Shown: piece by piece, positions 33,635 to 42,615 of the stretch
Layout of the letters: each line of letters starts with the position of its first letter
How positions within the stretch are numbered: the stretch's first letter is position 1
DNA from: Anoxynatronum buryatiense
Lineage (GTDB): Bacteria; Bacillota; Clostridia; Peptostreptococcales; Tindalliaceae
Reading direction: 5' to 3'
Assembly (NCBI RefSeq): GCF_900182905.1
Contig: NZ_FXUF01000009.1
Location: 62,001-126,000, forward strand
DNA length: 64,000 nucleotides
Made by a program: the position numbers and the translations under genes
The notes under the pieces: generated by a model
The model's database searches: none
Seen by the model: only the letters and a program-made list of their open reading frames with translations
Told to the model about the DNA's origin: nothing

Positions 33635-36600
33635 ATGAAAAGGCGATTGTCAATGGTATTATCAATGTTTATGTTGGTGGGGTTCATTTGGGGTGGAGGC
33701 CCGGGGGTAACAGTGTGGGCCAACGATCCACCGGGCATCCCCATAGGCCTGACGGCTACGGCCACATCTCATTCCACAATTAATGTCACCTGGACACCCG
33801 TTGGTGATGCCCAAGGTTATGAACTGTACCAGGGTGAACAGTCTATCGGAGAAATGACCGCCAGCAGCTTTGAACACATTGGCTTAACGCCAAATACCAG
33901 CTATACCTACAAAGTGCGCAGCTTCAAAGATGTGGAGGAGATGGACGGCGAAACTCCCATCACCACCAGGATTTACTCAGGTTTTTCCAGTTCTGTAAGT
34001 GCCCTGACACCACCCGCTCCCGTCAGCATACCAGCAGCGCCTGCCAGTTTAACAGCCGTCGCTTTGGATGCTGCCAGAATACGCCTCACCTGGACTGCGG
34101 GCGCAGGTACTGTTGATGGTTTTTATGTTGAGCAAATGCCGGTAGGAGGTTCCTGGCAGCAAGTGCAAACCATCACCAACCCCAGCACAACCACTTTTGA
34201 AAGTACCGGATTAACGGCAAACACCACCTACTACTACCGGGTGAGGGCCTATAACAGCGGAGGTCTTTCTCCTTATTCCAACCAAGTGACCATTGCAACG
34301 CCAGCATTGGTTGTGGTGCCTTCAAAGCCAACGAATCTCACCATTAGTCAGGTAACAGCAAATCAAATGACGCTGACATGGAAAGATAATTCCGGTAATG
34401 AAACCGGGTTTAAAATTGAGCGAAAAACCGGCAACGGCACCTATGCCGAAATAGCCACCGTTGGTGCCAACGCTGTCACTTTTACCAACACCGGTCTTAA
34501 CGGCAGTACCACTTACAGCTACCGGGTAAGGTCTTATAACGCTGCCGGCAACTCCGATTATTCCAACGAAGCAACCGCAGCCACTTTATCTGTCATACCC
34601 GCCAAGCCCACCAATCTGTCTGTTTCACCGATGAGTAATAATCAGGTGACTTTAACCTGGAAGGATAATGCCACCAACGAAACTGGGTTCAAGATTGAAC
34701 GAAAAACCGGTAACGGCAGTTTTTCAGAAATTGCCACTGTAGCTGCAAATGTGGTCACTTTTACGAATACCGGGCTCAGCAATAATACCGCTTACACCTA
34801 TCGGGTACGGGCTTACAATGCTGCCGGCAATTCCGATTATTCCAACGAAGCCACTGTCGCTCCCCTTGCTGTGGCGCCTGCAAAGCCCACGAATCTGGAG
34901 GCCTCTCAGGTGGGTGATAACCAGGTAAAGCTGGTGTGGAAAGATAATGCCACCAATGAAACCGGTTATAAAATTGAACGCAAAACCGGCAGCGGCAACT
35001 ATTCAGAAATTGCCACTGTTTCAGCCAATATCACCAATTATACCAATACCGGGCTCAGCAACAACACCACCTATACCTATCGGGTACGGGCTTACAATGC
35101 CGTTGGAAACTCTGATTATTCCAACGAAGCCGCTGTTACCATCGCTTCAGTGCCGGCCAAGCCGGACGAGTTGAAAATTACTTCCACCAGCACTGATCGC
35201 CTGACCATCACCTGGAAAGATAACTCCAGCAATGAAAAAGGCTTTCGCATTGAGAGGAAGACTGGCTCAGGCAATTTTTCTGAAATCGCCACTGTTTCGG
35301 CCAATGCTACCAGTTACACCAATACCGGTTTAAGCAATAACACCACCTATACCTACCGGGTAAGAGCGTATAATGATGCCGGTAATTCCAATTATTCAAA
35401 CGAAGTGTCGGGAAAAACCGGTGTGGCACTGACCAAGCCAGAAAACCTTGAAGCAAGCGAAGTCAGCACCGACCGGGTAACCCTCGCCTGGAAAGACAAA
35501 TCCGACAACGAAAAAGGCTTCATCATTGAACGAAAAACGGGTAGTGGCAGCTATAGCGAAGTTGCCACAGTAAAATCCAACACCACCAGCTACACCGATA
35601 CTCGACTGAGCAATAACACCACTTACACCTATCGAGTCCAGGCATACAATGATGATGGCCGTTCTGAGTACTCAAACGAGTTGAAGGTGACCACCGGACT
35701 AACGCCCGAAAAACCGACAGCTCTATCAGTCACCCTTGTCGCTGCTAACAGTATTAAAATTGAGTGGAAAGATAACTCAGACAATGAAACCGGCTTCAAA
35801 ATCGAACGAAAAATTGGAAATGGCAGCTATAGCGAAGTTGCCACAGTTAAATCCAATACCACCACCTATACCAACACAGGGCTTCAAAATCGCACTGAAT
35901 ATACCTATCGTGTCAGAGCCTATAATGAAACCGGTAATTCAGCGTTTTCAAACGAAATAAGCGCCGTAACCGGTTTGGTGCCGGAAGCTCCGGACCAGTT
36001 GACCGTGACCAGCGAGGAAACCTACCAGATCTCTCTTGCTTGGCGTGACCGGTCCAGCAACGAAGATGGGTTCATCCTGGAACGTAAAACCAGCACAGGA
36101 AGCTTTACCAAAGTAGCCACTTTGTCGGCAAACACAACTGTTTATATCGATCGAAACCTGACCGGCGGACAGAGCTACACCTACCGGATCAAGGCCTACA
36201 ACAACAGCGGTGAATCTCCAGTTTCCAACGAAGTGGTTGCCAGAACCAAGTTGGAAACAATCGTTCCACCCATCACAGAAGTTGTCACCCGCCTTGCCAT
36301 CGGCAGTAGCCAGTACCAGGTAAACGGACAGCTGCGACAGATGGACGCTGTCCCTGTTATTTATGAATCACGCACACTGCTGCCCATTCGTTATGTGGCA
36401 GAAGCTGTTGGTGCCACCGTGCAGTGGGATGCCATGACGGAAAAGGTAACAGTCATGCTGGACAATACAGTGGTGGAACTGTGGATCGGCAACAATATCG
36501 CAAAAGTCAACGGTGTTTCCACTCAAATCGATGCCAACAACAGTCAGGTAAAGCCCCTTATTTTACCGCCGGGCAGAACCATGATTCCCCTTGCCTTTGT

Positions 36601-36676
36601 ATCAAGAAGCCTGGGCTGCAATGTTCAGTGGAATGACCTGACCCAGGAGGTAACCGTCACTTACGCTGGCAGATAA
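33635..36676 (+). CDS. Secreted protein with nine Fn3 domains and a copper-amine-oxidase-N-like C-terminus
   Basis: A 1013-residue exported protein. A signal peptide (MKRRLSM, hydrophobic core, cut near VWA-ND) is followed by nine fibronectin type III domains of about 92 residues up to about residue 880. Domains 3-9 share WKDNS.NE.GF.IERKTG and YTYRVRAYN. The last 130 residues (RTLLPIRYVAEAVGATVQWD, then RTMIPLAFVSRSLG) form the copper amine oxidase N-terminal-like repeat, a wall-associated module in Firmicutes. No LPXTG or catalytic domain is seen, so it is probably a surface adhesin or scaffold. GGGAG precedes the ATG. Confidence 0.9.
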   Translation: MKRRLSMVLSMFMLVGFIWGGGPGVTVWANDPPGIPIGLTATATSHSTINVTWTPVGDAQGYELYQGEQSIGEMTASSFEHIGLTPNTSYTYKVRSFKDVEEMDGETPITTRIYSGFSSSVSALTPPAPVSIPAAPASLTAVALDAARIRLTWTAGAGTVDGFYVEQMPVGGSWQQVQTITNPSTTTFESTGLTANTTYYYRVRAYNSGGLSPYSNQVTIATPALVVVPSKPTNLTISQVTANQMTLTWKDNSGNETGFKIERKTGNGTYAEIATVGANAVTFTNTGLNGSTTYSYRVRSYNAAGNSDYSNEATAATLSVIPAKPTNLSVSPMSNNQVTLTWKDNATNETGFKIERKTGNGSFSEIATVAANVVTFTNTGLSNNTAYTYRVRAYNAAGNSDYSNEATVAPLAVAPAKPTNLEASQVGDNQVKLVWKDNATNETGYKIERKTGSGNYSEIATVSANITNYTNTGLSNNTTYTYRVRAYNAVGNSDYSNEAAVTIASVPAKPDELKITSTSTDRLTITWKDNSSNEKGFRIERKTGSGNFSEIATVSANATSYTNTGLSNNTTYTYRVRAYNDAGNSNYSNEVSGKTGVALTKPENLEASEVSTDRVTLAWKDKSDNEKGFIIERKTGSGSYSEVATVKSNTTSYTDTRLSNNTTYTYRVQAYNDDGRSEYSNELKVTTGLTPEKPTALSVTLVAANSIKIEWKDNSDNETGFKIERKIGNGSYSEVATVKSNTTTYTNTGLQNRTEYTYRVRAYNETGNSAFSNEISAVTGLVPEAPDQLTVTSEETYQISLAWRDRSSNEDGFILERKTSTGSFTKVATLSANTTVYIDRNLTGGQSYTYRIKAYNNSGESPVSNEVVARTKLETIVPPITEVVTRLAIGSSQYQVNGQLRQMDAVPVIYESRTLLPIRYVAEAVGATVQWDAMTEKVTVMLDNTVVELWIGNNIAKVNGVSTQIDANNSQVKPLILPPGRTMIPLAFVSRSLGCNVQWNDLTQEVTVTYAGR
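34312..36245 (+). repeat. Tandem Fn3-coding repeats, about 276 bases each
   Basis: Seven consecutive units encode Fn3 domains 3-9. Units 3-6 are especially alike at DNA level: short blocks such as ATCGGGTACGGGCTTACAAT recur between neighbours. This indicates recent duplication or gene conversion inside the gene. Confidence 0.8.
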
Positions 36677-36693
36677 CTGCAGCACTGTTGAAA

Positions 36694-36728
36694 AAAAGGT
36701 CATTGCGTAAAATCCGCAATGACCTTTT
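36694..36728. terminator. Bidirectional terminator between the Fn3 gene and thiD
   Basis: A perfect 14-base inverted repeat AAAAGGTCATTGCG / CGCAATGACCTTTT with a 7-base loop, flanked by A and T tracts, between convergent genes. Confidence 0.85.
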
Positions 36729-36738
36729 CATTTTTTCT

Positions 36739-37530
36739 TTAGAAGGGAAGATAAAAAGGGTGATAATGATGGAGCGGCCCTACTCCCCCACCAATGGATA
36801 ATCCCTGGCGAATACCTTCGGACACATACGCCTTGGCCTTTCTCACCGCCTGCTCCAGAGAATCTCCCCGAGACAGATAAACGGTAATGGCAGAAGAAAG
36901 GGTGCAGCCGGTGCCATGGGTATTTTTCCCTGGTATTCTGTCACAGGTGATGCGTCTCATTTCATTGCCGTCGTACAAAATATCCACTGCCTCCCCGGTG
37001 TAATGACCGCCTTTCACCAGAACCGCCTTCGGACCCAGCCTGAAAATCCGCTGAGCCGCCGCTTCCATTTCTTCAAGGGTTTGTATGCTGCTCCCGATCA
37101 TAACCTCTGCCTCGGGGAGATTGGGTGTGACCAACGCTGCCAGAGGCAGCAGTTTTTCAAACAGGGCCTTCTCTGCCTGGGGTTGAAGCAATCGATGATT
37201 GCTTTTGGACACCATGACCGGGTCCAGCACCACGTTGACTGGGCGCCACTTAATCAGCATTTCCTCAATGGCCTCAACAATGGCTGCACTGGAGACCATG
37301 CCTATTTTTGTCCCGTGCACCTGTATATCGGCATACACTGCATCCATTTGCGCCTTCACCATTTCAGGACTGATATTCTCCACCCCTGTAACACCCTGGG
37401 TGTTTTGGGCGGTAACAGCTGTAATCACACTCATTCCGTAGGTTTGCAGAGCTCCGAAAGTTTTCAGGTCGGCCTGAACGCCGGCACCGCCACTGGAATC
37501 TGAGCCGGCGATGGTTAACAGGTTTTTCAT
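36739..37530 (-). CDS. thiD: Hydroxymethylpyrimidine/phosphomethylpyrimidine kinase
   Basis: A 263-residue ribokinase-fold enzyme that phosphorylates HMP twice to HMP-PP. IAGSDSSGGAGVQADLKTF at the start is the family signature, VLDPVMVSKSNHRLL and VLVKGGHYTG follow, and the anion hole is KNTHGTGCTLSSAI with the catalytic Asp equivalent replaced in context by the usual GTGC motif. It is the last gene of the riboswitch-controlled thiamine operon. GGAG lies 8 bases before the ATG. Confidence 0.96.
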   Translation of the reverse strand: MKNLLTIAGSDSSGGAGVQADLKTFGALQTYGMSVITAVTAQNTQGVTGVENISPEMVKAQMDAVYADIQVHGTKIGMVSSAAIVEAIEEMLIKWRPVNVVLDPVMVSKSNHRLLQPQAEKALFEKLLPLAALVTPNLPEAEVMIGSSIQTLEEMEAAAQRIFRLGPKAVLVKGGHYTGEAVDILYDGNEMRRITCDRIPGKNTHGTGCTLSSAITVYLSRGDSLEQAVRKAKAYVSEGIRQGLSIGGGVGPLHHYHPFYLPF

Positions 37531-37594
37531 CTCATCATCTCCTTCAAACGACGTGATTGATCCGGCTTAAACTGGTGAATCACACTTGTTTGCC

Positions 37595-38275
37595 TTAATC
37601 ACCGGCCTTCCCCAGCGCTTCCATCAGATGCATCACCTGATAAAAATCGTCATAGGCTCTGGCAGAAATGCCTTCCCGGCGGCAGAAATCCAGCAGTTGC
37701 TTTCGTGCAAAAACAATATCCACTTTTCTCACCGGACAATAGTCAGAAACACCGTCGCCAATATAGATGGTTTTTCGACCTTCTACGGAAAACCGACGAA
37801 TCAACTGGCATTTGCACACCCCACAGTGACCACAATCCGGTTCATGGTGGGGTGTCTCAATGTCAATCTCTGGGTTGAAAACAATTCGATTGGCATACAC
37901 AGGGAGTGAAATGCCTGCTTTTTTCAACAGATGATGAATGTACAGCTCATAGCCGTCACTGAGAATGTATAATCGATGGCCTGCTGCCTTCATAACTTTG
38001 ACAAATTCACCGAATCCTTTTTCCAGAGGGACACTTTCTGCAATCTTCAAAATGGCCTCCGGATCGTTACTTCGAAATGTGCGGAATGTCTGCCGTGCAC
38101 ACTCTGTTGTTGAAATCTCCCGATTCTCCCAGCGTTGATTGATGGCTTGCCAGCCTTCACCAGCCAGCGCTTTCACCATGGCATGACACACGTCTGCTGT
38201 CGTAATGGTGCCATCAAAGTCAAGAAAGATATCATAGACATCATCACTTGTATGAGCGCAGGTTAAGTTGTCCAT
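37595..38275 (-). CDS. MtnX-like HAD-IB phosphatase in the thiamine operon
   Basis: A 226-residue HAD hydrolase. DIFLDFDGTITTADVC holds the nucleophile and acid/base Asp of motif I, LYILSDGYELYI is motif II, and YIGDGVSDYCPV is motif IV. A CGHCGVCKCQL segment adds four cysteines that might bind metal. The family (MtnX-like, HAD-IB) acts on small phosphate esters. It overlaps thiE by 13 bases inside the thiamine salvage operon, so a thiamine phosphate or a precursor phosphate is a reasonable substrate; no direct evidence. Confidence 0.82.
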   Translation of the reverse strand: MDNLTCAHTSDDVYDIFLDFDGTITTADVCHAMVKALAGEGWQAINQRWENREISTTECARQTFRTFRSNDPEAILKIAESVPLEKGFGEFVKVMKAAGHRLYILSDGYELYIHHLLKKAGISLPVYANRIVFNPEIDIETPHHEPDCGHCGVCKCQLIRRFSVEGRKTIYIGDGVSDYCPVRKVDIVFARKQLLDFCRREGISARAYDDFYQVMHLMEALGKAGD

Positions 38276-38886
38276 TGAAGCGTCAGCTCCTTCGCGGCTT
38301 TCTCAGGTTCAGCATGTCCCAAGACAGCCGAAATCAACGAAACACCTGCCACACCTGTTGCTTTCACCTGTGACAGGTTGGCTGCTGAAATGCCGCCAAT
38401 GCCCACGACGGGAATACCCACGCTCTTCACCACTTCTTCCAGTGTCTTCAGTCCAATGGCTGTCCCCGCGTCTTTTTTGCTGTCTGTGGGAAAAACGGCA
38501 CCGGCGCCGATGTAGTCTGCTCCCATGCGCTCACCATATGCGGCCGATGACGGGCTTCCCGCAGAATATCCCAACAGCTTCCTGTTTCCCAGCCATTTCC
38601 GGGCCACTTCCACCGGTAAATCCCCTTCACCTATGTGTAACCCGTCGGCATCTGCTGCCAGTGCTATATCCAGCCGGTCATTCACAATCACTGGTACCCC
38701 AAAGGGGGCTGCGATTTTTTTCAGGGTACAGGTGATGTCATAAAATTCCCTGGACCCCACCTCCTTTTCCCGCACCTGCAGCAGTGTTACCCCTCCTTTC
38801 AGCGCCTGTTGAACCTTTTCATAAAAATGGGTTTCTCCCGTAAGTGTTCGATCGGTGACCAGGTACAACCGATAATCAATTTTCAT
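38263..38886 (-). CDS. thiE: Thiamine-phosphate synthase
   Basis: A 207-residue TIM barrel joining HMP-PP and thiazole phosphate. LYLVTDR at the start, LLQVREKE, VIVNDRLDIALAADADGLHIGEGDLP, YIGAGAVFPTDSK and VVGIGGISAAN are the ordered family motifs. It lies between the SSS transporter and the HAD gene, overlapping both slightly (4 and 13 bases). Confidence 0.96.
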   Translation of the reverse strand: MKIDYRLYLVTDRTLTGETHFYEKVQQALKGGVTLLQVREKEVGSREFYDITCTLKKIAAPFGVPVIVNDRLDIALAADADGLHIGEGDLPVEVARKWLGNRKLLGYSAGSPSSAAYGERMGADYIGAGAVFPTDSKKDAGTAIGLKTLEEVVKSVGIPVVGIGGISAANLSQVKATGVAGVSLISAVLGHAEPEKAAKELTLQWTT

Positions 38887-40298
38887 TGAATGTCGCCTCC
38901 CTCGTGATAGGATCCTTCACCTTTTCTCCTCCCAAGACTTAACCCCAGAAACACAACGATCACCGATGTTACCATGGGCATGATAAAACTCAGCAACAGC
39001 TGGTTCGCCATGAAAAAGGGGATTCCTGTGGCAATGCCTGCCACAGAGGCCACAAGGGCTGTCATGTCTGTCATTTTTTCGTTGTACAGCCCATAAAACA
39101 GGGGAAAGGCAACCCCGGCACACAGCATGTCCGCCAGCAGGAAAAGGAAAAGCACGCTGTAGCCTCTGGAGGCGATCACCGCCACCGGCAGTATAATGAA
39201 AAAGGCAGCCCAGCGGGCCATTTTAATGAGAGATGCTGTTTCCCATGTTTTCGACACATGCTGACTACTCAATGCCAATGTGGCCGCCAAGGCATTCAGC
39301 AGCGTATCCACCGTACTCATCACCAGTACCACTGCCAGCATTAACACCACCAGCATCAGCCCCGGCGGAAAAAGTGCGTACACCAGAGAAAACATGGCGG
39401 CAGACGGATTGTCAGCAAAACCCATACCCACAGCCACCATCCCCAGATAACCTGTCATCAGCATCACGGGTACTGCGATGCCAATGCAAATGATCAGTGA
39501 GCGACGGATGGCCCGCGTGTTTCGGGCGGCGTACATACGCTGCCAATACCCCTGATGAAATAAGTTGGCCACCATTACGGCTATGCATAAGGTGAGCCCA
39601 AATTCAATCCCACCGGCGTTGTTGAGGCGAAATAGCTGAGGCGCACCCAGCGCACTTGCCTGAGCCATGGCCCCAATACCTCCCAGAGAGTTCACCACAC
39701 CAGTTCCCACGATAATAAGCAATAACCCCATGAGTCCCATCTGGATCATGTCAGTGAACATGGAAGCCCGCAACCCGCCATAGGCAGTGTAAATCATTGT
39801 TCCCGCTCCCACTACCAGTGCTGTGGTCATCAGGGGAATACCGGCCGCTTCCTGAATCACCAGCGCAATGGCTGTGAGTTCTGCCACAAGATGTACCAGC
39901 ATGTAAAAAACGGACAAACCTGTTGTTAATCCCTGCATCCAGGGACCATACCGCTGTTGCGCAAAATCACTGAGGGTGCTTCCCTCCGGCAAATAGGCCC
40001 TTATGCGGGGACCCAGCCACATAAGAATCAGATAAAGACCTGCCAATCCCAGAGAATAACCGATAATACTGCTAAACCCTCCGATGGCACCAGCCTCAGG
40101 CGGTGTAAACAGGATAAAGACGCCTAAAAATGAAGCCAGAAAAGTGGAGAGCAGCATGCCCGTATCAGCTGTTCCTCTGGCCGTTAAAAAATCGTCTGGT
40201 GACGGCTTTTGTCCCCGGCTGTGCACCACGCCCACCATGGTAAACACAAGTACCACCAGCACCAACAAGCTTACGATCAACCATTCTGAAAATATCAT
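38883..40298 (-). CDS. Sodium:solute symporter (SSS) family transporter, probable thiamine-precursor uptake
   Basis: A 471-residue protein with twelve to thirteen membrane segments. SPDDFLTARGTADTGMLLST at the start and TAYGGLRASMFTDMIQMGLM in the middle are typical of the PanF/PutP-like SSS family, which moves solutes with Na+. It sits between thiM and thiE in a TPP-riboswitch operon, so hydroxymethylpyrimidine, hydroxyethylthiazole or thiamine is the likely cargo. A predicted SSS thiamine-related transporter (ThiV) has been proposed in other bacteria; whether this is the same lineage is not known. GGAGG lies 8 bases before the ATG. Confidence 0.85.
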   Translation of the reverse strand: MIFSEWLIVSLLVLVVLVFTMVGVVHSRGQKPSPDDFLTARGTADTGMLLSTFLASFLGVFILFTPPEAGAIGGFSSIIGYSLGLAGLYLILMWLGPRIRAYLPEGSTLSDFAQQRYGPWMQGLTTGLSVFYMLVHLVAELTAIALVIQEAAGIPLMTTALVVGAGTMIYTAYGGLRASMFTDMIQMGLMGLLLIIVGTGVVNSLGGIGAMAQASALGAPQLFRLNNAGGIEFGLTLCIAVMVANLFHQGYWQRMYAARNTRAIRRSLIICIGIAVPVMLMTGYLGMVAVGMGFADNPSAAMFSLVYALFPPGLMLVVLMLAVVLVMSTVDTLLNALAATLALSSQHVSKTWETASLIKMARWAAFFIILPVAVIASRGYSVLFLFLLADMLCAGVAFPLFYGLYNEKMTDMTALVASVAGIATGIPFFMANQLLLSFIMPMVTSVIVVFLGLSLGRRKGEGSYHEGGDIQ

Positions 40299-40365
40299 CT
40301 GCTGTTCCTCCTACACGTTGTGACTGCCTGTCGACAACGATGTGATGCACCATCGATGTCATTCA

Positions 40366-41190
40366 TCATTGTATTGAATCAGTTTGTGAAGGTGTGATCC
40401 ACTTCACTTTACCGGATGCTGTCATGATTTCTTCTGTCAGCCGATGAATTTCATCAATCAGCTTCACTTTGAAGGTGCCCGGCAAGTCACCATCTGCACT
40501 GGCCGCGGCCTGTTCTCCTGCCAATGAAATCGCCAGCAATCCCGCCACGGTTCCTTCAAAAGACGACGCTGCTGCTCCACAGAAACCGGCAATAACAGCC
40601 CCGGCCATACACCCGGCTCCGGTGATTTTAGTGAGCATCTGAGTGCCGTTTTGAATCACTGCCACCCGGGTACCATCGGTCACCACATCCTGCTCTCCCG
40701 TCGCCGCTACCACACACTGCCAGTCTCTGGCAAGGGATACGCAAGCTTCAACGGCGTCTTTCCCATCATCAACAGAATCAACACCCCGCACTTCTGTTTT
40801 GATCCCTGCCAGTGATTTGATCTCTCCCAAATTTCCTTTCACCACATGGATTGGATATTGGCTCCTTAATTCTTCAATGTAATCAATGCGGCTTGGAATC
40901 GCTCCACAACCCACCGGATCAAGTATCACGGGAATCTCTTTTTCTGCCGCTCCCCGCAGCGCCTCTTTGATGGCCAGCCGTTGCTCCGGTGTCAGGGTAC
41001 CAATATTACAGTAGACGGCTGCCGACAGCTTGCTGAATGCGTAGGCTTCCTGCTCCACTTCACACATGGCTGGAGAAGCGCCACAGGCCAGCAGCACGTT
41101 GGCGCAGTCATTAATGGTCACATAGTTGGTGATCACCTGCACCAGCGGTGTCTTGCGTCGGGTTTCGGATAAAATACCATTTAATTTCAT
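40366..41190 (-). CDS. thiM: Hydroxyethylthiazole kinase
   Basis: A 274-residue trimeric kinase that salvages thiazole. LVQVITNYVTINDCANVLLACGASP fits the start (only family-typical parts cited), VILDPVGCGA and VKGNLGEI follow, and KITGAGCMAGAVIAGF holds the catalytic Cys/anion-hole motif. The ATG at 41190 is chosen over 41199, which sits directly against the GGAGG. It is the first gene behind the TPP riboswitch; with thiD and thiE it makes thiamine phosphate from imported HMP and thiazole. No de novo genes are present here. Confidence 0.95.
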   Translation of the reverse strand: MKLNGILSETRRKTPLVQVITNYVTINDCANVLLACGASPAMCEVEQEAYAFSKLSAAVYCNIGTLTPEQRLAIKEALRGAAEKEIPVILDPVGCGAIPSRIDYIEELRSQYPIHVVKGNLGEIKSLAGIKTEVRGVDSVDDGKDAVEACVSLARDWQCVVAATGEQDVVTDGTRVAVIQNGTQMLTKITGAGCMAGAVIAGFCGAAASSFEGTVAGLLAISLAGEQAAASADGDLPGTFKVKLIDEIHRLTEEIMTASGKVKWITPSQTDSIQ

Positions 41191-41258
41191 TTTGGACATT
41201 CCTCCTGTTTTTAGATTGCAGCGTTCACTTAACCCCTAGGCACCACCGCCAGCAACGC

Positions 41259-41286
41259 AAAAAACTTCCCCATCAAAGAGGAAGTT
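41259..41286 (-). terminator. TPP riboswitch expression-platform terminator
   Basis: On the minus strand AACTTCC pairs with GGAAGTT around a 10-base loop, followed by six T. It lies between the TPP aptamer and thiM and would stop transcription when TPP is bound. Confidence 0.75.
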
Positions 41287-41375
41287 CAGAAGTTCATCGA
41301 GCACCTGTTCCACAGAACCATCCGCCAAGCACCTGCATCAGGGCTATGGGGAGAATTTTCGGAGTGATCGAATCG

Positions 41376-41461
41376 ACAGCTTCCTACGGTGGGATGATCC
41401 ACATCAGGTTCAAGGGTAATGAAGAAGTTCATTTCTCAGCCTTTTCAGGCACCCCTGCTGT
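41376..41461 (-). promoter_or_regulatory. TPP (THI element) riboswitch aptamer
   Basis: On the minus strand the conserved blocks appear in order: AGGGGTGCC, GGCTGAGAAATGA, ACCCTTGAACCTGAT, GGATCATCCC and CGTAGGAAGC. This is a canonical TPP-sensing aptamer for the thiamine salvage operon, repressing on high thiamine pyrophosphate. Confidence 0.95.
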
Positions 41462-41484
41462 AACGCTATGCATTTGTCTGCTTC

Positions 41485-41513
41485 ATTGTAGCACTTTGAA
41501 GAAATTCTGTCAA
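41485..41513 (-). promoter_or_regulatory. Sigma-A promoter of the thiamine operon
   Basis: TTGACA (41513-41508), 17-base spacer and TACAAT (41490-41485) on the minus strand, 24 bases ahead of the aptamer. Confidence 0.8.
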
Positions 41514-41577
41514 AGAGCTGCTTTTCGATTTGACGCCTTTGCAGATGAAGCTTCAATATAGATGAAGTTTCAATCAA

Positions 41578-42615
41578 TTATCCATGAGTACAGCAACTTT
41601 TCCGCACCACCAGTGTGGGATTCAGTGTCTGCTGTGATGCCTGCAGCTTTCCACCCTTCAGCCTTTCCATGAGCATGGAGGCCGCCAATGTGGAAATGGC
41701 TTCACGCGGCTGATGAATGGTAGTGAGTTCTGGCGATGTCATGAATCCTTCACGGATATCATCATAACCCATGACACTGTAATCCCGGGGAATCACCAGC
41801 CCCTGCTCCTGAAGGCCTTTGATGAATCCCAGGGCGGCTTGATCCGCATGAAAAAACACGCCGCTGGTTTCTTTTAACAAGCCTGCCACTTTGCCCGCCA
41901 GTTGTTTGCCGGCCTCCCAGGTCAGTTCTTTCAGTGTCAGTACATGGGATTTCGCCACGCTGCTCCCGTGAATTTGCAGCCCTGCCTGAAAGCCTGCCAG
42001 ACGATCCGTAAATTCTTTTTCGCCGGCATAGTGTGCCACGGTGACACAGGCCAGCCGCCGGTGTCCCAAAGACGCCAGATATTCACCCGCCAGAAATCCA
42101 CCCCTATAATTGTCATGATGCACCCAAAGAGTGGATGTTTCTTCTTCCGCCCAGGCAGGTACCAGATGATAAAAAATGGAGGGAACGCCTTCCTCTTCCA
42201 GCGCTGTCACGGTTTCACGACTCATGGTTGAAGAGGCAATGAGCAGCCCGTCCACTTTGCCCTGACGTACCAACCGCAGGGCATGGTTCTCTTGTTCCTG
42301 GCGGCTGCCGTCATAGGCAACAATGCAGTCCATTTGATTTTTTCCCAGCATGACCCTGATTTGTTGCAGGAGTTCGTCCAAAAAAAGACTGGTTTCACTC
42401 ACCTGGCAAAAGGGCACGATAACACCAATGGTGTCTGTTCGGTTGCTGCAGAGTCCCCGGGCATTTTGATTGGGCACATAGTGCATTTCTGCAGCGATCT
42501 GCCGGACGCGTTTTCGGGTTTCTTCCGATACCAGGGGACTGTTATTCAGGCATCTGGACACCGTTGGATGACTGACTCCAGCTCTTTTGGCAATGTCCTT
42601 AATGGTGACCTTCAT
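41578..42615 (-). CDS. LacI family transcriptional regulator
   Basis: A 345-residue regulator. TIKDIAKRAGVSHPTVSRCL (residues 4-23) is the helix-turn-helix, the hinge helix lies near 50-60, and the rest is a periplasmic-binding-protein-like ligand domain (TDTIGVIVPFC, VMGYDDIREGFMTSPELTTI). It overlaps the MFS gene by four bases (ATGA) and is translated after it, so it probably controls the transporter and itself. The effector is unknown; a sugar or similar small molecule is usual. A perfect palindrome lies upstream of the pair. Confidence 0.93.
   Translation of the reverse strand: MKVTIKDIAKRAGVSHPTVSRCLNNSPLVSEETRKRVRQIAAEMHYVPNQNARGLCSNRTDTIGVIVPFCQVSETSLFLDELLQQIRVMLGKNQMDCIVAYDGSRQEQENHALRLVRQGKVDGLLIASSTMSRETVTALEEEGVPSIFYHLVPAWAEEETSTLWVHHDNYRGGFLAGEYLASLGHRRLACVTVAHYAGEKEFTDRLAGFQAGLQIHGSSVAKSHVLTLKELTWEAGKQLAGKVAGLLKETSGVFFHADQAALGFIKGLQEQGLVIPRDYSVMGYDDIREGFMTSPELTTIHQPREAISTLAASMLMERLKGGKLQASQQTLNPTLVVRKSCCTHG

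Noticed and set aside
34312-36245. Regular repeats that could suggest a CRISPR array
   Set aside because: Units are about 276 bases, diverged and in one coding frame; they are Fn3 domains.
41533-41576. Direct repeat ATGAAGC/TTTCAAT near the thiamine promoter
   Set aside because: Two short copies lie between the LacI gene end and the promoter; no hairpin or known site fits, and chance is a fair explanation.
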